Positions 18,741 through 27,783 of a stretch of 64,000 nt of DNA are shown here, one piece after another. The stretch comes from Halobacillus andaensis (GTDB lineage Bacteria; Bacillota; Bacilli; Bacillales; Halobacillaceae): positions 124,001 to 188,000 of the forward strand of contig NZ_BMEL01000003.1 of assembly GCF_014636475.1 (NCBI RefSeq), given 5' to 3'. Each line of letters opens with the position of its first letter. Position 1 is the stretch's first letter. The notes beneath the pieces were generated by a model. That model was not told the DNA's origin, did no database searches, and saw nothing but the letters and a program-made list of their open reading frames with translations. The position numbers and the translations under genes were made by a program.

Positions 18741-18771
18741 TTCAAAAACCTCCATTCTTTCTTAATGGTTA

Positions 18772-18807
18772 ATAAGCCTTCTCTTCATCTCTGAAGCAAG
18801 GCTTATA
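18772..18807 (-). terminator. Intercistronic hairpin between kdgK and the isomerase gene
   Basis: ATAAGCCTT (18772-18780) pairs with AAGGCTTAT (18799-18807). The following minus-strand sequence is only TATTAACC, so it is a weak terminator or an RNA-stabilising hairpin inside the operon. Confidence 0.5.
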
Positions 18808-18813
18808 TTATTC

Positions 18814-19803
18814 TTATCGAGTAATCACTTGATGATCGTTCATGAGATGATTGACCTCGTCCAGCGTCGGAGCGCCTTCCCAATCCCCGTGAAACTGAGT
18901 AGCCAATGCTCCGGTAACATTTGCACGCTTTAATGCTTTTGGCAGAGCTTCAGCTAGAGTATTCTCGCTTAAATAATGATCTTCATCTAACAGAGCCGAC
19001 AGAAAACCAGCTGCATACGCATCTCCTGCCCCCACCGTATCCACGACCTGACTCACTTTATAAGCCTCTTCCTCAAAGACTCCATTTTTCATAAACCCAA
19101 CTGAGCCCTGTTCACCTAGTTTCATAGCTACCACAGCTGGCCCCATCTTCAGAAAAGCTGCTCCATAAGAGGTCACAGACTGCTCACCTAATAAGAATTC
19201 AGCCTCTTCCAATCCAGGCAAAAAGATATCACATAGAGGAATTAATTCGAGCAGCACTTCTCTAGCCGTTTGGTCATCCCACAGTTTTCTTCGCAAATTG
19301 GGGTCAAAGGAAATCGTTAATCCTTGCTCCCGGGCTTGCTGCATGGCTACTTTCATAAACTCCACCGTATTCTCCCCTAAAGCAGGAGTAATTCCCGTCA
19401 CGTGAAGATGTCTGGCCTGTTCAAACCACTCCGGCTGAATATGCTCTTTAGAAAATTGACTCGCAGCCGAATGTCTTCGATAATAATACACACTTGGATC
19501 TCCCGGAGTTTTCGCTTCTTTAAAGTAAAGAGCTGTTGCTTCATTCGGGTCTTTTTCCGTATGAGAAACATCGATTTCTTCTCCAGCAAGTGTGGATAGA
19601 ATCAGTTCACCGAACGGATCATTCCCAACCCGGCTGATCCACCTCACACGTTTTCCTAAACGTGATAACCCAAACGCAAGGTTAGATTCTGCCCCTCCTA
19701 CAGATTTAGATATAAGAGGGGCATACTTAATTCCGCCCCCATTATAAGGTTGAAAGAGAACCATGCTTTCACCAATTGTAACGACATCAGCATAGTTACC
19801 CAT
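18814..19803 (-). CDS. kdgK: 2-keto-3-deoxygluconate kinase (PfkB family)
   Basis: About 329 residues of the ribokinase/PfkB fold. The N-terminal GESMVLFQP and AESNLAFGLSRLGK match KDG kinases, and the C-terminal DTVGAGDAYAAGFL carries the catalytic Asp and anion hole. It phosphorylates 2-keto-3-deoxy-D-gluconate to KDPG with ATP, the penultimate step of galacturonate breakdown. The ATG at 19803 is preceded by GAGGAGG, which lies inside the end of kdgA; the genes overlap by 8 bp, so translation is probably coupled. The order uxaB-uxaC-uxaA-kdgA-kdgK makes the assignment strong. Confidence 0.93.
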   Translation of the reverse strand: MGNYADVVTIGESMVLFQPYNGGGIKYAPLISKSVGGAESNLAFGLSRLGKRVRWISRVGNDPFGELILSTLAGEEIDVSHTEKDPNEATALYFKEAKTPGDPSVYYYRRHSAASQFSKEHIQPEWFEQARHLHVTGITPALGENTVEFMKVAMQQAREQGLTISFDPNLRRKLWDDQTAREVLLELIPLCDIFLPGLEEAEFLLGEQSVTSYGAAFLKMGPAVVAMKLGEQGSVGFMKNGVFEEEAYKVSQVVDTVGAGDAYAAGFLSALLDEDHYLSENTLAEALPKALKRANVTGALATQFHGDWEGAPTLDEVNHLMNDHQVITR

Positions 19804-20443
19804 GGACAACAACCTCCTCTACCTTAGCTGCATATGCTCTTGCTAATTCTGTAATCTCGTTGTACTTCCCTTGAGCAATCAATTGATTGTTTACGAGGTT
19901 GCCTCCTAAGCCAACAGCTGTAACTCCGTAGGTAATGACATCTTGAATATTATCTAAATTCACTCCGCCAGTGGCAATCATTTTAATATGGTTGAGCGGT
20001 CCGCGAACGTCCTTAATATATTTCACGCCAAGTGCCCCAACAGGAAAAACTTTAACCGCAGGAGCTCCTAAATTGGTGGCACGCATCATTTCCGTCGGTG
20101 TCATCGTGCCAGGCCATACGGGTACACCTTGGGAGAGACAATAAGTGACGACTTCTTCGTCAAAATGAGGCGATACGACGTATTCCGCCCCCGCTTCAAT
20201 CGAAGCTTTAGCATCCTCCACATTCAATACAGTGCCTGCCCCAACACGTAACTTTCCTTGAAACGCTTCCTTGAGTTCGGAAATCATTTCGAGGGCACCT
20301 CCTGTATTCAAGGTAATTTCTAGAAATCGTACGCCGCCATCGTATAAGGCTTGAGCAACGTCATGCCCCGTGCCTGATGGGATGCCTCTAATAATGGCAA
20401 TAATTTTTTTATTGTTTAAAAGCTGGTCCATCGTCTGATCCAT
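19796..20443 (-). CDS. kdgA: KDPG aldolase (2-dehydro-3-deoxyphosphogluconate aldolase)
   Basis: A 215-residue class I aldolase, the usual KdgA/Eda length. The Schiff-base Lys is K131 in GAPAVKVFPVG; the catalytic Glu lies in FLEITLNT (residue 42) and the phosphate-binding GG in MIATGGVNLDN. It splits KDPG into pyruvate and glyceraldehyde-3-phosphate and so ends the galacturonate route. The ATG has AAAGGAGGA upstream. It follows uxaA by 18 bp and overlaps kdgK. Confidence 0.95.
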   Translation of the reverse strand: MDQTMDQLLNNKKIIAIIRGIPSGTGHDVAQALYDGGVRFLEITLNTGGALEMISELKEAFQGKLRVGAGTVLNVEDAKASIEAGAEYVVSPHFDEEVVTYCLSQGVPVWPGTMTPTEMMRATNLGAPAVKVFPVGALGVKYIKDVRGPLNHIKMIATGGVNLDNIQDVITYGVTAVGLGGNLVNNQLIAQGKYNEITELARAYAAKVEEVVVHG

Positions 20444-20461
20444 GCTATAGTTCCTCCTTTG

Positions 20462-21952
20462 TTAGAGCGTGACTCCCGATTTAAATATGGCAATCTCACG
20501 GAAATCATTTTTCTCGTTGTTCACAAGCTCTCCATTGGCGACACTGACAATGTAGTTGATGAAATCTTGCAAAACTTCATCTGGTGCTTGCCCTTCAAGC
20601 AAGCTGCCTGCATTAAAGTCGATCCAGTGCTTTTTATTTTCATAGATTTGAGTATTCGTAGAAATTTTCACCGTCGGGACAAACGAGCCAAATGGCGTTC
20701 CTCTGCCTGTCGTGAAAAGAACAACTTGGCACCCTGCCGCCGCAAGTGCGGTTGAAGCGACTAAATCATTTCCAGGAGAACTGAGCAAGTTCAGGCCCTT
20801 CGTATCAAGTCTTTCCCCATATTTAAGCACATCGGTTACCACGGACGTTCCGGCTTTTTGCGTACAGCCGAGCGACTTATCCTCCAGCGTTGTAATGCCG
20901 CCGTCCTTGTTCCCTGGAGACGGATTCTCATAAATCGGCTGGTCATGTTTAATGAAATATTGTTTAAAGTCGTTAATGAGGTCTACCGTTTTATGGAAGA
21001 CGTCCTCGTTTATGGCTCGCTCCATGAGCAGCTTCTCAGCTCCAAACATTTCTGGGACTTCTGTTAAAACGGTCGTTCCGTTTTGAGCAACGAGATAATC
21101 GGATAACCGTCCGAGAAGTGGATTAGCCGTAATTCCTGAAAACCCATCTGATCCACCGCACTTTAGTCCTACTTTTAGTTCTGACAGCGGCACTTCTTCA
21201 CGACGATCATCTTTAGCCGATTGATAGATTTCATGAAGCAGTTTGACACCTTCCTCCATCTCATTCATCACATCTTGAGAAGTAAGAAACTTAATCCTGC
21301 TTTGATCGTAATCACCTAAGGACTGTTCAAATTCGTTCACGCTATTATTCTCACAGCCGAGTCCTAAAACGAGAACTCCGCCTGCGTTCGGGTGCTTCAC
21401 AGCATTACCTAAAATCGTCCGCGTATTGACATGATCATCGCCTAACTGCGAACATCCGTAGTTATGCTTTAAAACTTGGATGTTATCAAAAGGGGCTATA
21501 TCTCCGACTTCAGATTGGAAGATCTTAATAATTTGTTCAGCAATCCCATTCACACAGCCTACTGTTGGAACGATCCACAGCTCATTGCGAATGCCAACCC
21601 TTCCATCCTGGCGGTTGAAGCCTTGAAAAGTTAAATTTTCATTTTTAAAAGGGTTCTCAGAAAAATTTGGTTCATACTGATATTCCTGCACGCCCTCCAG
21701 GTTCGTCTTCGTATTTTCTGTATGCACCCAGTCCCCAGGCTGTACTTCCTTTTTCAAATGTCCAATGGGAAAGCCATATTTTAAAACATCCGTGCCCTCA
21801 TCCATAGGTTTAAGTGCAATTTTGTGACCTCTTGGAATATTCGAACTCAATTCAATTTCCACGTCATCCACATTGATTCTCGTCCCTTGTGGCAAATCTT
21901 TGAGTGCCACCGCGACATTGTCGTGTTCATTAATCTTTAGAAAATCTTCCAC
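20462..21952 (-). CDS. uxaA: Altronate dehydratase
   Basis: A 496-residue UxaA-family enzyme with an N-terminal SAF domain (residues 1-80) and the large catalytic region (VGIRNELWIVPTVGCVNGIAEQI, HNYGCSQLGDDH, LGLGCENNS, LKCGGSDGFSGITANP), whose conserved Cys residues are present. It dehydrates D-altronate to 2-keto-3-deoxygluconate, normally with Fe2+. The start is GTG, well supported by GAGGAGG. It lies between uxaC and kdgA in the order of the pathway. Confidence 0.95.
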   Translation of the reverse strand: MEDFLKINEHDNVAVALKDLPQGTRINVDDVEIELSSNIPRGHKIALKPMDEGTDVLKYGFPIGHLKKEVQPGDWVHTENTKTNLEGVQEYQYEPNFSENPFKNENLTFQGFNRQDGRVGIRNELWIVPTVGCVNGIAEQIIKIFQSEVGDIAPFDNIQVLKHNYGCSQLGDDHVNTRTILGNAVKHPNAGGVLVLGLGCENNSVNEFEQSLGDYDQSRIKFLTSQDVMNEMEEGVKLLHEIYQSAKDDRREEVPLSELKVGLKCGGSDGFSGITANPLLGRLSDYLVAQNGTTVLTEVPEMFGAEKLLMERAINEDVFHKTVDLINDFKQYFIKHDQPIYENPSPGNKDGGITTLEDKSLGCTQKAGTSVVTDVLKYGERLDTKGLNLLSSPGNDLVASTALAAAGCQVVLFTTGRGTPFGSFVPTVKISTNTQIYENKKHWIDFNAGSLLEGQAPDEVLQDFINYIVSVANGELVNNEKNDFREIAIFKSGVTL

Positions 21953-21973
21953 GGTTTATCCTCCTCGCAGCCG

Positions 21974-23398
21974 TTACACCTTCAGATACTCGGACTGTTG
22001 TTGAAATCCTAAATATTGCACGGCATTTTTATAAGAGATTCCTTTAATAATCGGCTCAAGCAACTCATCATCATTTGGAACTTCACCATTGTTCACCCAT
22101 GTAGCGATCAAATCACACAAGATTCTTCTAAAGTACTCGTGTCTCGTATAGGATAGGAAGCTTCGGGAATCCGTCAACATTCCAATAAACTGGCTGAGCA
22201 GGCCCATATCTGCAAGCGTTTTCATTTGTGCCAGCATACCTTCTTTCGTATCGTTAAACCACCACGCTGTACCAAACTGCATTTTCCCTGGAACGCCGCC
22301 TTCTTGAAAGCTCCCTGCAATTGTCGCAAGTACTGGATTATCTTTAGGATTTAAAGAGTAAAGAACGGTTTTGGGCAATGCATCCTCCTGGTCGAGCGCA
22401 TTCAGCAACTGACAAAGCGGCTGTGCAATTTGTCCGTCATTCATACTGTCATACCCTGTATCAGGTCCTAATTTATGAAACATCTTCGTATTATTGTTTC
22501 GCTGTGCGCTAATGTGGTACTGCATCACCCAGCCAAGTTCCGCATAAATGTGACCTAAAAAGGTTAATGTAAACGATTTATATTTTGCTTCTTCTAATTG
22601 GCTGACCTTTTCACCACTTTTCGCTTTTTTGAAAATCTTAGAAACTTCCTCCATCGTCGCTGCTTCGTAGACCACTTCATCTAAAGCGTGGTCAGAAACT
22701 CTTCCCCCGACCTCGTGGAAGTACTTAGCCCGTGCATCGAGAGCAGCAAGAAAGTCTTCATAGCTATTAATGGAAACACTTGAAGCCTCCTCTAGTTTCT
22801 CGACCCAGCTCAGGTAGCCTTCTCGGTTAATTTCAAGCCCTTTATCTGGACGGAAACTAGGCAGCACGTGCGTTTCAAAATCACTGTTTTTAAGCTGCTT
22901 GTGATATTCCAACGTATCGACTGGATCATCTGTCGTACAGATTACTTTTACATTTGAAGCTTTAATTAAGTCACGAACACCGAAATCTTCTTTGTTTAAC
23001 TGCTCATTCACGCGCTCCCAAATCTCTGGTGCTGTATCTTCGTTCAGCGCGATATAAATATTAAAATATCGCTGCAATTCCAAGTGTGTCCACGTGTAAA
23101 CAGGGTTCCCAATCGACATTGGTACCGTCCGAGCCCATGCCAGAAACTTCTCATAAGGATCAGCATCGCCCGTAATCAGATTCTCATCAATACCATTGGC
23201 TCTCATTAACCTCCACTTGTAGTGGTCGCCATCCAGCCAAATATCCGTAATCGTTTTATACGCTTTATTTTCATAAATTTCTTTAGGGCTAAGGTGGCAG
23301 TGATAATCAATAATCGGCATATCCTTCGCATAATTGTTGTACAATCGTTCAGCCGTTTCACTGTTTAATAGAAATGTTTCATCCATAAAATTTTTCAT
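21974..23398 (-). CDS. uxaC: Glucuronate/galacturonate isomerase
   Basis: A 474-residue UxaC-type TIM-barrel isomerase. The N-terminal MPIIDYHCHLSPKEI holds the metal-site His pair; ICTTDDPVDTLEYH and GMLTDSRSFLSYTRHEYFRRILC are further family blocks. It converts galacturonate to tagaturonate, or glucuronate to fructuronate. The ATG follows AAAAGGATG. Since tagaturonate reductase and altronate dehydratase flank it and no uxuA/uxuB is seen, the galacturonate branch is the main role here. Confidence 0.95.
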   Translation of the reverse strand: MKNFMDETFLLNSETAERLYNNYAKDMPIIDYHCHLSPKEIYENKAYKTITDIWLDGDHYKWRLMRANGIDENLITGDADPYEKFLAWARTVPMSIGNPVYTWTHLELQRYFNIYIALNEDTAPEIWERVNEQLNKEDFGVRDLIKASNVKVICTTDDPVDTLEYHKQLKNSDFETHVLPSFRPDKGLEINREGYLSWVEKLEEASSVSINSYEDFLAALDARAKYFHEVGGRVSDHALDEVVYEAATMEEVSKIFKKAKSGEKVSQLEEAKYKSFTLTFLGHIYAELGWVMQYHISAQRNNNTKMFHKLGPDTGYDSMNDGQIAQPLCQLLNALDQEDALPKTVLYSLNPKDNPVLATIAGSFQEGGVPGKMQFGTAWWFNDTKEGMLAQMKTLADMGLLSQFIGMLTDSRSFLSYTRHEYFRRILCDLIATWVNNGEVPNDDELLEPIIKGISYKNAVQYLGFQQQSEYLKV

Positions 23399-23412
23399 CG
23401 TATCCCATCCTT

Positions 23413-24936
23413 TTACTTTTGATTTTCAACTGGTAACACGTTTTCAAGCATTTGCTGAGTCGCTGCTTTCGCCCCTTGTCGATCAATGCTCTTAAAATAT
23501 TCAAAGACGCATTCAGTAAGATGCGATAAATCTCGCTCCCAAAGCTTTTGAATACTCAATAGTCTTGCGACGTCTTCCTCGGTGTGTTGATCTTTTCTCC
23601 AAAAATCAATGAATGTTTCTAGAACAACTTCATTATCGCGGACTTTATATTGTCTGCCTTCGTGTAGTCCCATAAAATGCCCCTCGTGAATGGAGTAAGG
23701 CTTGTAGTAGTGAATTAAAGAAGCAAGAGAAAAGCTAATTGTTGATGGAACATTACCTTGCTGATTCAATAATGGAAAAACACGGCTCTTTAATTTTTGT
23801 ACGGCATTTAATCCTAGATCAGCCAGCTGGTGCTTAACGAAAGGATTTTGAAATCTTTCAATAACGGAATCAGCAAAGGACTCTTTCTCTTTTCGGTTGA
23901 ATGAAAGGTGGGGCAGTATATCCTCGTAGATCACTCGACGAACATAGGAAGAAACCACTTCATCCTCCATCACTTCCCTCACCGTATTCAGTCCCGAAAT
24001 GAATCCTACGCTAAATAGAAGTGTGTGAGGGGCATTCAGTAAGCTTACCTTTAAATCACGGTACGGTTTTACTTGATCCCACTTCACATTCAGCCCGGCT
24101 TTTTGAAATGGAAGTTTCTTCTCTAAAGGTTGTCCTGATTCGATAACGAAAAGGTGAAAGGGTTCTCCAACGGCCATTAGCGTGTCTTTATAACCTAATT
24201 TTTGCTCCCAGTCCCCCACTGTATCTTTTGGGTAGCCAGGGACGATTCGGTCAACGAGCGTATTGCAAAAGGTATTATCATTTTCCACCCATTCACAGAA
24301 AGCTGCCGGCAGCTCCCATTCTTTTGCTAAACGAAGAACAATCGATTGAAGAAGGTTTCCATTATTTTCGACGAGCTCACATGGAATGATTGTAAACCCG
24401 GACTCCGGGTCTCCATTTCGATAAGTAAAACGACGGTAAAGTAAAGCCGTTAATTTCCCGGGAAAAGATAGAGGGGATTCTGTTTCAGGGAAGGCTTCTT
24501 CCATATAAACAAGACCCGCTTCTGTTGTATTTGAAAAAATAAACTCAATGTATTCTGATTCAGCTAGCTTTAACAACTCTTCCAAATCTTCGTATGGATT
24601 AATGCTCCTTGAAATGGAGGAGTTTATTTCAATGTCCTGCTTCTCCTCCCCATCTTCAATTCCTTGAAGAATGGTTGTGAAAAGTCCGTCCTGCTTATTA
24701 AGCTTTGGCACGACCTTGCCATGAGGGGTCGGCTGAATAGCAACGGTTCTTCCATTAAACAAGTCTTGCTTATTCATCTGCTGCAGCATCCAATTAATAT
24801 AGGCACGAAGGAAATTCCCTTCTCCAAACTGGATCGCACGTTCAGGCAGTTGTTTATTGATTAAGGTTTGATCTGTTTGATTGATGTTTGGCAGGTCGGA
24901 AACATTAGCTTTATTTAATGAAGGCATGAATGTCAT
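23413..24936 (-). CDS. uxaB: Tagaturonate reductase (altronate oxidoreductase)
   Basis: About 507 residues of the mannitol-dehydrogenase superfamily: PERAIQFGEGNFLRAYINWML is the N-terminal nucleotide-binding segment, CNTLVDRIVPGYP the central family signature, and LLNAPHTLLFSVGFISGLNTVREVM the substrate-domain start with its Asn and His. It reduces tagaturonate to altronate with NADH. I place the start at 24936 behind AAGGAG (4-nt gap); ATG 24927 is also possible. A longer frame to 24963 runs into the operator palindrome and has no ribosome-binding site. It is the first gene of the galacturonate operon. Confidence 0.93.
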   Translation of the reverse strand: MTFMPSLNKANVSDLPNINQTDQTLINKQLPERAIQFGEGNFLRAYINWMLQQMNKQDLFNGRTVAIQPTPHGKVVPKLNKQDGLFTTILQGIEDGEEKQDIEINSSISRSINPYEDLEELLKLAESEYIEFIFSNTTEAGLVYMEEAFPETESPLSFPGKLTALLYRRFTYRNGDPESGFTIIPCELVENNGNLLQSIVLRLAKEWELPAAFCEWVENDNTFCNTLVDRIVPGYPKDTVGDWEQKLGYKDTLMAVGEPFHLFVIESGQPLEKKLPFQKAGLNVKWDQVKPYRDLKVSLLNAPHTLLFSVGFISGLNTVREVMEDEVVSSYVRRVIYEDILPHLSFNRKEKESFADSVIERFQNPFVKHQLADLGLNAVQKLKSRVFPLLNQQGNVPSTISFSLASLIHYYKPYSIHEGHFMGLHEGRQYKVRDNEVVLETFIDFWRKDQHTEEDVARLLSIQKLWERDLSHLTECVFEYFKSIDRQGAKAATQQMLENVLPVENQK

Positions 24937-24953
24937 CACACTCCTTATGCTTA

Positions 24954-24975
24954 AAAATAACAACGTTGTTATTTT
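24954..24975. promoter_or_regulatory. Operator palindrome 1 upstream of uxaB
   Basis: A perfect 22-bp palindrome with core ATAACAACGTTGTTAT (24957-24972), 18 bp before the uxaB start. The central CG and symmetric half-sites suggest a LacI-family (ExuR/KdgR-type) repressor; no such gene is in the window. Confidence 0.75.
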
Positions 24976-25012
24976 AGATTAAAAAAATATTTATTGGGGA
25001 AAAGAGGGAATG

Positions 25013-25026
25013 TAACAACGTTGTTA
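25013..25026. promoter_or_regulatory. Operator palindrome 2 upstream of uxaB
   Basis: TAACAACGTTGTTA repeats the core of palindrome 1 exactly. The two centres are 55 bp apart, about five helical turns, so one repressor dimer could bind each site on the same DNA face. The promoter should lie between or around them. Confidence 0.75.
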
Positions 25027-25110
25027 TTTATAAGTTTATGTAGTTCACCTGTAAATGTCAATGGTAAATCTTAATTATATCTGAAAATTCAAAAACTCAT
25101 AAGTAATGAA

Positions 25111-25145
25111 AAAGCACCTCTTCCTTTGTCAGGAAAAGGTGCTTT
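25111..25145 (-). terminator. Terminator after the YpjP-like gene
   Basis: AAAGCACCT and AGGTGCTTT form the stem base, with a TTCC/GGAA extension; the minus strand continues into TTTTT. It lies directly after the stop codon of the YpjP-like gene. Confidence 0.85.
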
Positions 25146-25148
25146 CGT

Positions 25149-25745
25149 TTATGACATCCATTTAGGAGGCGTGTTTTTATCCCAGTAAATTTCACCAATC
25201 GAATGATGTTCTTCAAACTGGTCTTCATTCAAGTGATAATGAAAATTAAACCAATACCCTTCGCCCGGGCGATTGTCACGTCTTACATCGAAACGAGCAA
25301 CCTCTTCTTTCGTACGAACATCATAAATCGTAAAAATCTTTTCTCCATATCCTGCCGTCAATTCCTCTGTAATTTCATAATAAGGAACTTCCTCTTCCCC
25401 GGCATCACTTACGATCATTTCTATAGCAGTTTCCACTTTAGGGAAAATATCTTTTTCAAAGTCATCTTCTACTTTATTTAATATTTTAGGACCCATTTTT
25501 GAAATCATCTGGTCTTTTGCCTGTTCTGTTATAGTATGTACATAATCGTCAGGTGCCTGAATCGATTCAACAGCTTCAGGCTCCACTGCCTCTTGCGTCG
25601 TAAAATTCAACCCAGCTTGATCTTCTTTCGAAGAAACCTCTTTCTTCTCAGAAGCATTCATCTCCACGTCTGTAGGAGGAATGTATAAACCTAGAGTCAT
25701 GATAGCGATTAAGACAACGAATATTTTTCTAATCCAAAGTTTCAT
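25149..25745 (-). CDS. ypjP: YpjP-like protein with N-terminal membrane/signal segment
   Basis: A 198-residue protein. MKLWIRKIFVVLIAIMTLGLYIPP is an N-terminal hydrophobic signal or anchor that I recognise as like B. subtilis YpjP; the rest is hydrophilic, with two acidic stretches and a compact C-terminal domain (YDVRTKEEVARFDVRRDNRPG, FHYHLNEDQFEEHHSIGEIYW). The function is unknown. It is monocistronic, with its own terminator, and turns away from the pectin operon control region. The family call rests on memory of the N-terminus and length and is moderate. Confidence 0.65.
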   Translation of the reverse strand: MKLWIRKIFVVLIAIMTLGLYIPPTDVEMNASEKKEVSSKEDQAGLNFTTQEAVEPEAVESIQAPDDYVHTITEQAKDQMISKMGPKILNKVEDDFEKDIFPKVETAIEMIVSDAGEEEVPYYEITEELTAGYGEKIFTIYDVRTKEEVARFDVRRDNRPGEGYWFNFHYHLNEDQFEEHHSIGEIYWDKNTPPKWMS

Positions 25746-25870
25746 AGAAATAGCTCCCTTACAGGTACTCTATTTAAATTCTACCACTTTTATGGAAGAT
25801 GTCTATCCTTCGTTTAGAAAAAATGAAATCGATTTCAATAAGAGCAGAGCATCCATGCGTAAATGGATGC

Positions 25871-26680
25871 TTAGTCAGGATGATCAATTCTTGGCTTTGC
25901 AGGGTCACATGCCGGATATTCTCCTTGGGTAGATTCAGCAAGCTTATATAAATAATAGCATTCTTCCCTCGCCATATGATCTGCCATTAAAGCTGAGAAT
26001 GTACTTAATACCTCTTCGGATAATTCCATCTCTTCAAGTTCATGTAAGAACCCCATAAACAATTGCATCTCCACTTCTACGTCATTGTTAAATCTCGCTA
26101 AAGCTGGGAAACTCTCAAGGTTAGTGCGCAAATAGCCCGTTAACTCAACCGCTTTTAAATAAAACTGTTCAAAGTGTGTCGCAAATTCATCACTTTTTTT
26201 CTTTAAGCGCTTCTCTACTCCATCCAATTCGTCATTAATGGCACCGGCATGACCGCTGGCATCCAACAACCACAGCATATGGTGATGCAATTCATGAAAA
26301 ACCGGCGGCACCTCCCCTCTAGCTAAATAGTCTATGACTAATAAATACTCTTCTATCTCATTCACCATATGATTAATAAAAGTAGGAGATAAATGAATAC
26401 GAATGGTACCTTGTAATTGTCTCTCTAAGAGTGACAATTTAAATAGCTTGAACTGATGAACGACATCTTTTACATTCCTCGTAAACCGTAGTATATCGCT
26501 TGCATCTTCACTTTTCACCATATTTAAGTAATCATTAAATGTCTTCGCGTAGTTCTTCGCCTGGTGAATCGCTTCCCGTTCATCAGGATACAAAGAGTCC
26601 CTAATAAACCTTGCATGGTCCCCTAATACCTGCAGCCAAAAAGAATGCTCAAATGCAGCACTTTCCTCATAATTTTTCAT
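25871..26680 (-). CDS. DUF2935 helical protein
   Basis: About 269 residues, almost entirely helical, made of two similar halves with the DUF2935 pattern (EHSFWLQVLGDHARFIRDSL at the start, then a second four-helix bundle with EECYYLYKL). Conserved His and Glu residues in the bundles suggest a metal-binding ferritin-like fold; no function is established. The ATG at 26680 is preceded by AGGGGTG; a GTG at 26689 lies inside that site. Monocistronic. Confidence 0.8.
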   Translation of the reverse strand: MKNYEESAAFEHSFWLQVLGDHARFIRDSLYPDEREAIHQAKNYAKTFNDYLNMVKSEDASDILRFTRNVKDVVHQFKLFKLSLLERQLQGTIRIHLSPTFINHMVNEIEEYLLVIDYLARGEVPPVFHELHHHMLWLLDASGHAGAINDELDGVEKRLKKKSDEFATHFEQFYLKAVELTGYLRTNLESFPALARFNNDVEVEMQLFMGFLHELEEMELSEEVLSTFSALMADHMAREECYYLYKLAESTQGEYPACDPAKPRIDHPD

Positions 26681-26750
26681 GAAATTCACCCCTGTTATAA
26701 GCTACACACTTTACTAATATATGTAGAAAGGCAAGGGGCTTATAACAAAA

Positions 26751-26777
26751 AAACCCTTGCATTGGCTGCAAAGGGTT
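26751..26777 (-). terminator. Terminator after the sodium-channel gene
   Basis: AACCCTTTGCAGCC on the minus strand pairs with GCAAGGGTT and is followed by TTTTTTT. Confidence 0.85.
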
Positions 26778-26791
26778 AGTCTTTATATCAT

Positions 26792-27556
26792 TCATTTATG
26801 TTCTTTGTCGTTAATCATTTGCTTTAACTCATTCAACTCTTTCATTATTTTACGTGTGTCCTCACTCTCTTGCTCAGAATGTTCAGAGAGCTTTTGGGCA
26901 TTATTTACGATTTCACCAACAATTAAATTTAAAATGATGAACGTTGAAATAATAATAAACGACACAAAATAAAGCCACGACCACGCCACTTCAGCGAAAA
27001 CCGGACGAAAGATCCCACTCGCCCAGCTTTCTAAAGTGAAAACCTGAAATAAAGTTAACGTACTTAAACCAACACTGCCAAAATACTCAGGAGCCAACTC
27101 CCTAAAAAAGTTTGTTCCAATAATGGCATACACATAAAAGATAATCCCCATCAAAATCGTGACAGAGCCAATGGCAGGAACAGCCAGGAATAGAGCTGCG
27201 GTCAGCCTGCGCAACGAAGGCACAATGGAGATCGTTCGAAGGACCCTCAGCACTCGTAGAATCCGTAACACACTTACTAAGTGAGTATTATATAAAACTA
27301 AACTTCCCGCTACAATAACAAAGTCAAATATGTTCCACCCATCTTTAAAGAAGTGCTGGCGATACACGTAGAGCTTCAAGACAATTTCGATTGTGAAAAT
27401 GGCCAGGATAAATACATCCAGCCCTAAAAAAATAGTTTCATAGTTTTCGTATAAAGAAAGATTAGTGCCTAATCCGATAAGCACAGCATTAATCAATATA
27501 ATGGCTAAAATGAACCTTGAAAACAAGGGGTGTTCAATAAAACTTTGCAGCTTCAA
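26792..27556 (-). CDS. Voltage-gated sodium channel, NaChBac family
   Basis: A 254-residue six-span channel subunit that would form a tetramer in the cytoplasmic membrane. S4 carries regularly spaced arginines (R98, R101, R104, R107 in LRILRVLRVLRTI), and the pore filter is TLESWAS (174-180), the same as in NaChBac of Bacillus halodurans, which makes it Na+-selective. The C-terminal ~40 residues form a charged neck and a coiled coil for assembly (SEHSEQESEDTRKIMKELNELKQM region). The start is TTG with AGAGGG upstream. Such channels help alkaliphiles and halophiles with Na+ cycling, pH balance and motility. Confidence 0.93.
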   Translation of the reverse strand: MKLQSFIEHPLFSRFILAIILINAVLIGLGTNLSLYENYETIFLGLDVFILAIFTIEIVLKLYVYRQHFFKDGWNIFDFVIVAGSLVLYNTHLVSVLRILRVLRVLRTISIVPSLRRLTAALFLAVPAIGSVTILMGIIFYVYAIIGTNFFRELAPEYFGSVGLSTLTLFQVFTLESWASGIFRPVFAEVAWSWLYFVSFIIISTFIILNLIVGEIVNNAQKLSEHSEQESEDTRKIMKELNELKQMINDKEHK

Positions 27557-27654
27557 CTTCTTTCCCTCTTTCTATCGACTGTTTTGAGTAAAGCTTATTA
27601 TAAGTAACAATTAACGCACACAACCACATAATTATTGAGAGCTTTACTCATAGT

Positions 27655-27681
27655 AAAAACCCCTGCATTGCGCAAGGGGTT
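27655..27681 (-). terminator. Terminator
   Basis: AAACCCCTTGC on the minus strand pairs with GCAGGGGTTT across a short loop, with a following TTTTTAC run. It lies about 100 bp after the peptidase-like gene. Confidence 0.8.
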
Positions 27682-27783
27682 TCGATTAATTCCTATAAAC
27701 CATCATAACACAGATACTTACCGGATTCGTATCGATTCATTCATGGAACTCATCATACCTGACTGATTAGAAGCGTTGAGTTT

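Noticed and set aside
24937-24963. N-terminal extension of UxaB
   Set aside because: It overlaps the operator palindrome and lacks a ribosome-binding site.
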